Assembly (NCBI GenBank): GCA_907163375.1 | Contig: CAJQUW010009239.1 | Coordinates: 1,038,501-1,102,500 of the forward strand | Source of the DNA: Prostheceraeus crozeri | Lineage: Eukaryota; Platyhelminthes; Polycladida; Euryleptidae | DNA: 64,000 nucleotides | Reading direction: 5' to 3' | Shown: piece after piece, positions 10,888 to 20,007 of the stretch | Position numbering within the stretch: position 1 is the stretch's first letter | Layout: every line of letters begins with the position of its first letter | Program-made: the position numbers and the translations under genes | The notes under the pieces: generated by a model | The model's database searches: none | Told to the model about the DNA's origin: nothing | Seen by the model: only the letters and a program-made list of their open reading frames with translations

Positions 10888-11639
10888 ATGTCTCAAAAAA
10901 TGTTTATAGTTAGAGAGGAGAGCGACTCATTTGAACGTGATCTCTTTAAATTCCGGCCGACAAGGAAGGTTCAAGGGATTGGAAATACCTTTTAGTTCCA
11001 AACGTTGAGCTATGGTGACGATGGTTTCTACCTTCAAGTTCCATTTTTCCACAGTAATGGTATGTCTTCATCTGGATATAGCAACATGAGACAAATGCGA
11101 GTAACCTTTCCGAAATGGCAGCAGATGACACTCAAAACCATCGACTCTTTGGCGAAGGAATGCGTTGTTGCCCGAAAGTGCTCCTACACATTGGAGGAAG
11201 GCGTTAGAGGAAGGAATTGGCTATTGGCTATAAGGAATTACCCGAGTTCGATACGCTATTCTTGAAATTGTCCGATCACTTTCAAGCATTCGATCTACTT
11301 AGAAATAAAATGGAGTGTGATGATCTGAAGCGCGGACGATACATGGGTTTAATACACGTCAACGGACTATACATTGGTGCTCACGGCTCAACCGGAAAAG
11401 TGGCATCGTTACAAATGAAAGTTCTACAGTTGGTTTATGAGCCAATGCGGATTGATAAGTGTCTAATCACCATCGACAAACCTACTTCAAAAGATGGGAG
11501 GGATGTTGAAGAATGGAAAAAGCGGGGACGGAAATCCAAGGAAGGGAGTGTTAAATTGAAATTGAAACGCCAAGATGCTCAAATTGACGCGAGAAGTTAT
11601 TTTAATGCTGACATTGATGAGGAAACACAAATGCTGTGA
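10888..11639 (+). pseudogene. Conserved-looking Polinton protein of unknown function, broken
   Basis: One reading frame runs from ATG 10888 but has an in-frame TAG about 36 codons in (near 10996). It continues in the same frame to about 11215, where it shifts -1 into the frame that ends at 11639. The parts read as one protein of about 250 residues: a short acidic/basic head (SFERDLFKFRPTRKVQG), a middle with FYLQVPFFHSNG and RVTFPKWQQMTLKTIDSL, then GRYMGLIHVNGLYIGAHG and a long Lys/Arg-rich tail (WKKRGRKSKEGSVKLKLKR). The beta-rich middle plus basic tail might suit nucleic-acid binding, but I do not recognise the family. A poly(A) signal AATAAA follows at 11666-11671. Confidence 0.65.
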
Positions 11640-11747
11640 ATGCGAAATGAAAGTTTCTAAATGTCAATAAAGTTGTTATGGAACATGACTTGTTTTATTC
11701 AAAGCAAACTGGTGGGTGTTGGTCGTTAAAGCTTTTGAAATTTCAGG

Positions 11748-12420
11748 ATGACAGATTTTCGCCTATTCACTGATCGCACAATGTGTGTGGCCGGACCAAG
11801 TCAGTCCGGTAAAACTACTTTTGTAACCCAAATACTACAATTTAGAAATGAGATGTTTAATAAAGAAATTAAAAGAGTTAAATGGTATTATGGTATATTT
11901 CAACCACAACTACATTCTGCACTTCGCCAGAAAGGTTATGATGTGAAGCAAGGGTTACCGACAACTGAAGACATCAAAGCAGGTGACTTAACTGAGCTAG
12001 ATGATCTATTGCGTGAAAGCAAATCATCGAAAGATGTAACTGAAATGTTTATTCAGACAGCACATCATAGGGAAGCCTTCATAATCTATATCACCCAAAA
12101 CATTTTTGATGGAGGGAAAGAGCAAAAAATAGGAGTTTGAATACACATTATTTGTCAATATTTAAAAATCCAAGAGACAGCAGTAGCATAGCAGCAGTAG
12201 CAGTAGCAGCAGAGACAGCAAATATATATATCATCTCAGTAGACAGATATTACCTCAACAACCTAAAGTTCTTTCAAAAATATATGAAGATGTAACTAAG
12301 AAACCACATGGATATCTATTTATTGATGTAACCCAGGAATGTCCGGAACGACTTCGATTTCGAACTAATATCATACCTAATTCCGTTGAACCAATGACAG
12401 TTTTGTCGGTTCACAGCTAG
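11748..12420 (+). pseudogene. FtsK/HerA-type genome-packaging ATPase, broken
   Basis: The motor that would pump the element's DNA into capsids. The open N-terminal piece (11748-12140) has Walker A GPSQSGKT at residues 16-23 and an acidic LDDLLRES segment near the expected Walker B, then FIIYITQNIF. The frame breaks at an A6 run (12124-12129); the -1 frame carries the next conserved block (LNTHYLSIFKNPRD). An AGC-rich tract follows, and the C-terminal block (KPHGYLFIDVTQ) lies in a further frame, ending with TAG at 12418-12420. At least two frameshifts and a simple-repeat expansion make it non-functional. Confidence 0.88.
12178..12222. repeat. AGC-rich microsatellite inside the ATPase gene
   Basis: Imperfect run of CAG/TAG/AGC triplets (GTAGCAGTAGCAGCAGAGACAGC) followed by a TA run. 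It replaces a segment that is normally unique sequence in this ATPase family. Confidence 0.75.
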
Positions 12421-12461
12421 TTTTAAGCAATATACTTTGTTGCCTTATTAGTATTACAAAC

Positions 12462-13112
12462 ATGTCGTATTCAAAGATGGTAGTCATTCCTCAAGAGGAG
12501 TATGTACAATTGACTACATTACAAAGTGCACAGGAAGTCAAAAATATAGATCAACCTATTACGAATCAACTTAAGGAACTCACACAAAAGGATATGGAAA
12601 TTCAGAAGATTAAGGATCCCTATCGACGAATGCAGTTAGCAGCTGAAATCATTGATGAGAGGCGACAGATTCGTGATAAGTTGCGACGATTTATAACCTT
12701 GTCAACACCTCGACCATATCGTGTGCGCGCTCAGCGATTATTTGACTTCATTGATCCACATGTGAAGTTCAATGAGAGAGGGGAGATAATAGATGAAACA
12801 ACTGGTGATGTTATTAGAAATAGTCACATAGATGACCTTCTACAATATGTTGTCAGAGATGTAAGGCGAAAACTAGGTGCACCACAAGGGTGGTCATATT
12901 TTCAGAAAATTTTATCTGATCAAAATGTGCCACACAATATTATTGGAGGACCGACTGTGAATGAGTTGGACAAGGGTCACTTACAAGATGGATCAAAATG
13001 TAAAACACCCACGATGGCGGTCAAGCGAGAGCTTCATGATCTCGATGATCTTCAACCAAAAAGAGCTACTAGGCGCTCAATGCGTGTTGGAAAGGATTAT
13101 AGTAAATATTAA
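12462..13112 (+). CDS. Conserved basic/helical Polinton protein, 216 residues
   Basis: Intact frame from ATG 12462. It opens MVVIPQEEYVQLTTLQSAQ, an N-terminus of a kind I associate with many animal Polinton proteins (xVLVPEHEYxxL), then has a charged helical region likely to form a coiled coil (KELTQKDMEIQKIKDPYRRM, EIIDERRQIRDKLRRF). The middle contains RLFDFIDPHVKFNERGEI, and the C-terminus is Lys/Arg-rich (PKRATRRSMRVGKDYSKY). The function is not established; the basic tail suggests a nucleic-acid or core-associated virion protein. It sits between ATPase and integrase. Confidence 0.7.
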   Translation: MSYSKMVVIPQEEYVQLTTLQSAQEVKNIDQPITNQLKELTQKDMEIQKIKDPYRRMQLAAEIIDERRQIRDKLRRFITLSTPRPYRVRAQRLFDFIDPHVKFNERGEIIDETTGDVIRNSHIDDLLQYVVRDVRRKLGAPQGWSYFQKILSDQNVPHNIIGGPTVNELDKGHLQDGSKCKTPTMAVKRELHDLDDLQPKRATRRSMRVGKDYSKY

Positions 13113-13216
13113 GCAAATATAAATTAAGCTTTGCTTCTCTCATATCATGTCGCTACAAAACTTTTGCTGCTGTTTGAAATCTGCGCTCGAAGGTAAAGGA
13201 GAAGAGGGCATAGAGG

Positions 13217-14366
13217 TTGATATCAATTGTGTTAGCAGTTGCTGTTCGAGTAATACGCGTGCAAATCAGAACAAAGACGATGAGTACAGCAGTGAAACTC
13301 AGAAAGATTTATTACGACTTAAATCACCCCGCAAGTTTCAGTCGTCCGGAGGTTCTAGCTCGTGCAGCAGGTGTGGGAATAGAGAAAGTCAAGAAGTGGT
13401 AAAGGAGTCAACCGACTTACACTCTTCACAAAAATGCGAGAAAGCGGTTTCCAACGAGAAAATATGTTGTTAACAATATAGATAGTCAATGGCAAGCGGA
13501 CTCGGCTGACATGCAACAGATATCACAGTATGGCTATAAATACATCTTAACCGTAATAGATATTTTATCTCGCTATGCTTGGGCACGTGCGCTGAAATCT
13601 AAACGAGGACCAGAAGTTGAAGCGGATTTTTCAGAGCATTTTCGATGAGGGGCGTGTTCCGCAAAGAATACAGACCGATCAAGAGAAGGAATTCGAAAAC
13701 TCTCATGTACGAAGTCTCCTTAAAAGTCATAGTGTGGAATTGTTTAGTGTCAAAAGTGCTTATAAAGCTGCCATGGTTGAGAGGTTCAATCGCACACTGA
13801 AGACAAAAATATGGCGCTATTTCACTGCAAAATATACACATGTTTGGGTAGGTGAGCTGCAGAAATTTGTTAAGAATTACAATGAAAGCTACCATTGAAT
13901 CATTAAGATGAAACCAGTTGATGTTACCCCAGATAATGCGATGGGTGTATGGCTTCGATTGTATGATAAGAAAGCGAAAAACATTTCCAATGAAAAGAAA
14001 ATTAATGTTGGTGATAGAGTTTGGATTTCAAAGGTTAAGTCTACATTTGAGAAGGGGTATCTACCTAATTGGACTGAAGAAGAGTTTTTTGTAGATGAAG
14101 TAAATACAAAATTTAGACCCACCATGTATAAATTAATAGATTACCATGGCAATCCAATTGAAGGAAAATTTGACTCTTATGAATTGCAAGTAGTACTAGA
14201 CAGAAGTGAAGAGGTGTATATGATTGACAAAATAATTAGGAGGAAAGGTCATGGCAATCAAAGGAAATATCTAGTTAAATGGAAAGGATATCCTGATTCA
14301 TTCAATAGCTGGATATCGCACCAGGATCTACAAAATGTGGACGTGGGAGACACTCGTAACTTTTAG
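13217..14366 (+). pseudogene. Retrovirus-like integrase (rve) with C-terminal chromodomain, broken
   Basis: Would insert the element into the chromosome. The N-terminal block KIYYDLNHPASFSRPEVLARAA is the typical Polinton integrase start (13217-13402). The catalytic Asp region follows near 13481 (SQWQADSADM...YILTVIDILSRYAWA), then QTDQEKEF (second Asp) and MVERFNRTLK (catalytic Glu) in 13617-13898, giving a D,D-E triad. A TGA at 13896-13898 interrupts the same frame, which reads on to 14366. The last ~45 residues form a chromodomain (EVYMIDKIIRRKG...KYLVKWKGYPDSFNSW). There are several frameshifts between 13400 and 13620. The overlapping Cys-rich frame at 13147 is a shadow in another frame. 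Confidence 0.9.
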
Positions 14367-14406
14367 GCTAATATAGCATGTGACTTCTTCCATATATGAG
14401 TTTAAC

Positions 14407-15969
14407 ATGTCTGCTAACTTCAACATCATTCTTCCAAGCAATAGCAACCCCAAGATATTTCCAAGTAACAAACCATCTCTATACTCTGTTGAATTCGCTA
14501 ATCCAATTACTCTGCATGGACCCCATGAAGTTGCTCTAACTTAAATTACTTATTACAACGATATCAGTTTGCTAAAGAACAACTATTTTGAATTACATAA
14601 AGAAGTGCGAGAGAAGGATGATTGCTTTCGCATATTTCAAAATAGTCTACATGGTACATGGGCTTTTCATCATCTAACTTTACATCCTTTTTCAACATTT
14701 TTACCATCTGTCCAAAACATGATTAAAATTCAAAAGGCATTTGCGACGTCAACTTTTGATTCTAAGGTTCCCACAATGAGCTTGCAAGATACAGAAAAGG
14801 AAATCGGTAGAATCTTTGAACAAATAAATGATCTCTTCAAGCCGACTTTGAATAAATTCTACAAACCAGTCATAAAGGGGTCAACAAAATTGATGAAGGA
14901 AAGGAAGCATGTTCTTCTTGCATTAGGTAAGGATTTGAGTCATACTTTTGGGTATTCCAGAACAACTTTCTAATCAAGGCATTGGTACAATGGACGTGGG
15001 TGGAATTCGGAGAGGAAAGTCACTGATTTTCAATGTAGAAATGTGCCATTGTAAAAAAGGAACATCCGAGTAAAACATTAATTTGAGGTCATTAGAAGTG
15101 TTGAAGACTTTGTAGGAAAGTTTCAAGGATCAGTGCCAGAAACGTTAATGACTTGTGAATATAAAAAAGAAAAAGTAACTTTATTTACTGTTGAAACGGA
15201 GGCAGAATTTATTGTTTTTACTAAAAAGACACCATTGGAAAAGTCTGATTCCGCTGTTATTGAATTCGGATCTGAAATGATTGGGATGTTTAAGGGCCTT
15301 GAAAACGCACCTTGGTTAACAGAGTTAAATGATACATTCAAGGTTCAATTGTCCTCTTCTAAACTCAAAGCATCAACAAATGCTTCATGGGATATCCACG
15401 TATAACGGGAAGACATATTGGGTGATGATTTGTCTACTTCCAGTGAACTTGTAAAAAGAGTTAATTTGAACATTGAAGGCTTGAAAATGCCATCTGAATT
15501 GTGTACAAAGTTAAATGAGTTTGGTGTAGATTACCTTGATGCAGATGAATAACACTTTTCTTATGATCCACATAAGAAACGCATGATTCTAAAGGTAGGG
15601 AAGAACTCTCTTATCAAGCTGGATAGCGTGTTAACGACCACATTGGGATTCTCAAAATCACCTATTTATGAAGTCACATTAATAGGCGATACAGCCCCAT
15701 CACTAGAACGTGATATAAGTAACTTATGCGTCTATTGTAACATTATTGAATATACAAGGGTTGGCGACATTGAGGCCCCACGTCTGCGCACATTTCCTCT
15801 CTCATCCGTGAGGAAGCAACTAATCAATCGAGAATTTATTAACACGATGTATGCACCAATGAGCAGAAATGTCATCAATAGAATTGATATATCAATTCAT
15901 GATGACACAGGTGAAGTAGTACCATTCTGTGGTGGTGCTACTGTTTTAACACTACACATCAGGACATGA
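14407..15969 (+). pseudogene. Polinton minor-capsid/PX-type protein with six in-frame TAA codons
   Basis: A single frame from ATG 14407 to TGA 15967-15969 (about 520 codons). It begins with FNIILPSNSNPKIFPSN and LYSVEFANPITLHG, a start shared with a conserved Polinton structural protein, and ends VYCNIIEYTRVGDIEAPRLR ... IDISIHDDTGEVVPF ... TLHIRT, which I associate with the C-terminus of the same family. The assignment as minor capsid (penton-like) is by family and by position just upstream of the capsid block. The frame never shifts, but it contains TAA at 14542, 14971, 15052, 15079, 15403 and 15550, so the copy is inactive unless read through. Confidence 0.75.
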
Positions 15970-16018
15970 GATTAAGGCTTTACGCTATTGTAGGATCTAT
16001 AATTATCCACAGGACATA

Positions 16019-16501
16019 ATGTCAGGCATTTACAGTGGTCCATCCTATCAGAGCGGCTATCCCGTGTTTGCTGGAGGTAGACGACAAGTTGGAGGAGGCA
16101 TATTCGGTGCACTAAGACCTATGGTTCTCCCAACACTCAAAAAAAATGGCGTACCATTCACGAAGCGGGTTGGAAACAGAGCTTTAGACTTTGGTGCAAA
16201 TGTTGCAGCTGATGCACTTCAAGGGGAGAATATCGGTGAATCCATGAAATTGCCTGCACACCAATCTGCCATAGACGCATACCATGATTTAACAAAGACG
16301 AGGCGTACAGTTCGGAAGAAACGTAGGAAGTCAAGACAAGTTGGATCAGTCCGAGTTACTAAGCAAAGGCCTAGGAGAAGTAAAAAGCCCACCAGAGCAG
16401 CACGTTCTAAATCAAGACGTCGTGTGAAAGCAAGAAAGCGCAAACGAAATTCCACAGCGACTGGAAACAAGTCAAAACAAAGGAAGACAACATATTTGTA
16501 A
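16019..16501 (+). CDS. Basic GG-motif Polinton virion protein, 160 residues
   Basis: Intact. Begins MSGIYSGPSYQSGYPVFAGG, has RRQVGGGIFGALRPMVLPTL (a GG site of the kind cut by adenain-like proteases), then a segment TKRVGNRALDFGANVAADAL. The last ~65 residues are extremely rich in Lys/Arg (RKKRRKSRQ ... RSKSRRRVKARKRKRN). This layout matches a small conserved Polinton protein encoded directly upstream of the major capsid gene and compared with adenovirus core/minor proteins. It is probably a DNA-binding core protein processed by the protease at 17791. The processing role is inference. Confidence 0.75.
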   Translation: MSGIYSGPSYQSGYPVFAGGRRQVGGGIFGALRPMVLPTLKKNGVPFTKRVGNRALDFGANVAADALQGENIGESMKLPAHQSAIDAYHDLTKTRRTVRKKRRKSRQVGSVRVTKQRPRRSKKPTRAARSKSRRRVKARKRKRNSTATGNKSKQRKTTYL

Positions 16502-16511
16502 AGCTAATACG

Positions 16512-17794
16512 ATGCAGAGTATCAATTCGGCTTTGTGTTTCTTTGATTCACCACCTCATCAAACTGACATTATTACCTCAACTATTGTAGACATAGTCCC
16601 CACAACAAATATCGATGGTAACCAACAGCCTATTCAGTTTGATATACCTGCTAATCCTCAAGATTATATTGACTGCCAATCAATTGATTTAGAATTGTGT
16701 ATACAAATTAAGAAGACTGATGGTACCAATATTGATTCAACTAAGGGTAAAGTGGGATTGACAAATCTTCCTATTGCCAGTCTATTCTCAGATGTGTATT
16801 TAATATTGAATGACAAACAGATTGAAGGAGGGGATCGAGCATATCCCTATGGAGCATACACAAATACAATGACGCAATTTCAGAAGCAAGCTAAACAGTC
16901 ACACTTGCAAGTTGCCGGCTGGTATGATGATCAGCAAGGGAAATTTGATGAGGTTTCAAATGGAGGTTTAAAAAACGAATGGAATTGACAGCAGATTCAA
17001 AGGAATTATGCTTGAAAGGACCTGTCTATCTTGATTTCCTTCGTCAATCTAGATATCTACTATCACAGGTTAAAATGCAAATAAAATTTATTCGTGCAAA
17101 TCCTGAGTTCGCGTTAATGGCTTTTGGAGCTACAAACTATCAAATCAACATAAGTAGTGCCGTGCTCAATGTAAGGAGAGTAACAATGAACCCGTCAGTC
17201 ATCAACGAGCATGCGACAGGATTGAGGAAAAGCAATGCAATATATCCAGTTAATCACAGTGTGTTAACAAACTTCACAATTGGTGCGGGATCATCCTCTC
17301 ATGCCTACCCAAATCTTTTTCCCACTGCGATGCCGAAGGCGGTGTTTATCACATTTGTGGAAAATGAGTCATTTATTGGTGCTTTTGAAAAGAATCCATT
17401 TAATTTTTAACACTTTAACGTTAGTAAACTAGCACTCTATCAGGATGGAAAATTTGTTGCTTGCAAAGCTTATGAGCCTAATTTTAAAGAGGGCAAATTT
17501 GCACCTGAATATGGTTCTACTTTCACTGCACTGAGCATGTTTAACACAGATGATTTGAATGGAATTACAATGGATATGTACAAGAATGGCTACTTCTTCA
17601 TTATATACAATCTTACAGTAGATGCAGATCTAGGCGGTGAAAGCGTAGGAGTTACGAAGCCTGGTAATCTACGACTAGAGGTGTCATTTGAGTCACCTTT
17701 GAAGAAAACAATTACTTGCCTCATTTATACTATCTATGATAGCAAAGTTGAAATAACGAGAATGCGAGACGTAACTGTCAGCTATCAGAGATGA
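16512..17794 (+). pseudogene. Major capsid protein (double jelly-roll), one frameshift and one stop
   Basis: Hexon-type shell protein. The first piece (16512-16988) has the typical N-terminal strand series (IDCQSIDLELCIQIKK, SLFSDVYLILNDKQIEGG, YPYGAYTNTM). The second (from about 16979) contains GPVYLDFLRQSRYLLSQV and ends with FEKNPFNF at a TAA (17408-17410). The same frame continues HFNVSKLALYQDGK, which normally follows directly in this family, through to TGA 17792-17794. The first break is a -1 shift at A AAA AAC (16970-16976). The stop codon overlaps the protease start in the sequence ATGA, a tight junction suggesting shared transcription of capsid and protease. Confidence 0.88.
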
Positions 17795-18252
17795 GTAACC
17801 TAAGCAACACCGAAATCTTGAGGAAAATGGGAAATGCTCATCCCTACTCCAAGTCAATATTTCTTGATGTCTTTTCTAGAGTCAATTTACCTAATTCAAT
17901 TCCTTTCTATCCTTGTTCGCTTATCATCAATAGGGACAGCAACAATCTTACTGGTAAACATTGGGTTGCAGTGTACATCAATCGCTATAAAGTGGCTGAA
18001 TATTTTGACTCTCTTAATCTACCTCGCTTACATGACATTGCACTATGGATGAATAGGTTCTCCTGGACGATTAAGAAAGTTACATCGTTTCCACTCCAAA
18101 GCAATGTATCTCTCATGTGCGGCGGTTATGTGCTATATTTCGTCAACGAGAGACCATTGAAAAATAACTGTAAAAGTGTTTTACAACTTTTTTCAAAAGA
18201 CTGCTATAAAAATGATGTAATTCTTACAAAGTATATTGAAATTGTTTTGTAA
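17791..18252 (+). CDS. Adenain-like cysteine protease, 153 residues, intact
   Basis: Processes virion precursor proteins at GG-type sites. All catalytic positions of the adenain/Ulp1 fold are present in order: His57 in GKHWVAVY, Asp73 in EYFDSL, Gln103 in PLQSN and Cys110 in MCGGYVLYF. The length is near that of other Polinton proteases. The start ATG overlaps the capsid stop by four bases (ATGA at 17791). The stop codon TAA overlaps a poly(A) signal AATAAA at about 18251-18257, so this is the last gene of the plus-strand block. It is one of the few core genes of this copy without a break. Confidence 0.93.
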   Translation: MSNLSNTEILRKMGNAHPYSKSIFLDVFSRVNLPNSIPFYPCSLIINRDSNNLTGKHWVAVYINRYKVAEYFDSLNLPRLHDIALWMNRFSWTIKKVTSFPLQSNVSLMCGGYVLYFVNERPLKNNCKSVLQLFSKDCYKNDVILTKYIEIVL

Positions 18253-18441
18253 TAAAGTTTTATTTTATATGTAAATATCCCTGTTTTATGTTCCAAATCG
18301 TTGGGTTTAGAGGGAAAGCAAACCATGTTTACATTTCAATATGTATTTACAAATGTACAGTTCTTTTCTAAATATTTACATAGCTACAATGTAGATTTCA
18401 CAAATATTTTTCTCAAATCACATAGGATGGGAGGAACATCA

Positions 18442-18908
18442 CACTAGACGAAATGACCTACTTAATCTTACTAAGGAAATCTTACAAGTTCTGACCAGAA
18501 AGTACCAGTCGTGCTAAGTCTTTTTAGCAAATCTGATTAGATCTAATAAGATCTTATTTGTGATTTTTAAAAAATCTTTTGAATAGAAAAAAGTCTTATA
18601 TTTTGCGTTAGTCTATATATATCCAGTGCGCCAATGATCCAGCAAGATCATTTAACAAGTAAAACCACTGATATCGTCTGATCTTCGCACTGTAATCGGA
18701 CTTCAAGTTTTAAATTTCAGTTCACTTTTTTAATTTCAATTATCAGCTGGTAAGATCTGAAAAGATCTTATTTTGCAAAATATAAGACTTAGTAAGTCTG
18801 GTACTTTCTGGTCAGGAAATGTAAGATCTTAAATAAAATAAGTTCTTATCAGACTTTGCAAGAATCTGATCAGACTTAATAAGACTTAGCAAGTCATTTC
18901 GTCTAGTG
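18442..18908. mobile_element. 467-bp non-autonomous CACTA (EnSpm)-like element
   Basis: The ends are inverted repeats CACTAGACGAAATGAC...; both outer ends start CACTA, the signature of the CACTA/EnSpm superfamily, and a CA dinucleotide flanks each side as a possible short target duplication. Inside are inverted subterminal copies of CTGACCAGAAAGTACCAG (18491-18508 and 18798-18815) and many AAGTCTTA/AAGATCTTA units, also typical of CACTA subterminal repeats. There is no coding capacity. It lies in the convergent gap of the Polinton and interrupts the 3' end of the minus-strand TBP-like gene. Confidence 0.75.
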
Positions 18909-19829
18909 CATTTATGTCTTTAATACCGGTTATCACAATCTTTCCATTATGGAATACATGAACATGATATGGGTGCCAGTTAGTCATCTGTGCTGCTGGA
19001 AATAGTTCCACTTCATAAGTGAGATTATTTGATGATGTGACTTTACGAAAGTCATAATGATAGTTCAATTCACATAGCACAGTCATTGTCTTCACTTCCC
19101 ATTCAGATAATGAGTCTCTAAGTAAATTTTCCAATGTAGAATGTAGATATGGTAGATCACCATCAGTGAAGCCACCAACACACTGAATTGTTCCATTTGG
19201 AAAGAATAGGATAGTCACATATTTATCCTTCCTCTGTAGAGGGTCTTCTCAGATGTAGATTCGTTGTCGGCTTCATCTTGTGTTTTATTAATAACCATTG
19301 CTTTCGATTGGAAATGTTGCGCTCGATTTCTTGAAGATTGAGTTTTGAGTTTACTTTTGTAGTTAACATGCGATTCACGACTTCCATCCGCTTGATGTCC
19401 TCCATCCTTAATGAATGAAATCATATGTGGTAGTATCTCTTTTGTAAAGTTTCTCCATGTGACGTCACTGAAACGGAAAAATCGATAGTCAATATCTTCC
19501 CTCTTTGGTGAACAGACGTATAGCTTGACGGTAGAGTCACACTTTATCCATACCTTTTGATCGAGTGGAATCTTCATCCGTGTCTTATGGTTGTCAATCA
19601 GATCAGCGAAGTCTTTCAGTGAAGATAATGCGTCAAGGCTAATGCATGCGCCACGATGTTTTCCACCACTATTTGTCATTAAGTGACGAAAGACTACTTT
19701 CTTAGAATTTGTTATGTGAATGCTTTGTGAGTCATTTAATTTCCATGTTCTAATGTAATGAGGCATGTTTTCAAATATAAACCTAAATTTATTTGTTTGC
19801 ATAAAGGTTGCTATTTTACATCTCAACAT
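18886..19829 (-). pseudogene. TATA-binding-protein-like gene of the Polinton, 3' end cut by transposon
   Basis: Two overlapping minus-strand frames (19829-19215 and 19218-18886) meet at about 19215-19235 and look like one gene with a -1 shift. The second frame matches the TBP core in order: ILFFPNGTIQCVGG (cf. the ALIFSSGKMVCTGA strand of lobe 1), a helix-like stretch, VKTMTVLCELNYHYDFR (cf. IQNMVGSCDVKFPI), TYEVELFP (cf. YEPELFPGL) and VHVFHNGKIVITGIK (cf. LIFVSGKVVLTGAK of lobe 2). The first ~200 residues are basic and unrecognised, with no convincing first half of lobe 1. The last codons (ALDEMTC, stop at 18886) lie inside the CACTA-like element inserted at 18442-18908, so the natural C-terminal helix is lost. 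Probable role: element-specific transcription initiation; inference from fold similarity. Confidence 0.7.
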
Positions 19830-20007
19830 ATCGGAATGATGTTGAGTGCTACGTCTTCAATTCATAGCAAGACTACCTATGTTTTAGTAATTATTTCTAC
19901 ACATCGGAAAATTGTAGAAATTTTATTTTATATTTAATCTACCTATATATTAGTAAGTATAACTACGCAGAAATGTAGTGATTGGTTAGTTTACTTTGTT
20001 AAATTTC

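Noticed and set aside
13147-13473. Cys-rich 108-residue frame (CCCLKSALEG...)
   Set aside because: It overlaps the integrase N-terminus in another frame. Only its last part belongs to the integrase after a frameshift, and the Cys-rich start is a shadow of the true frame.
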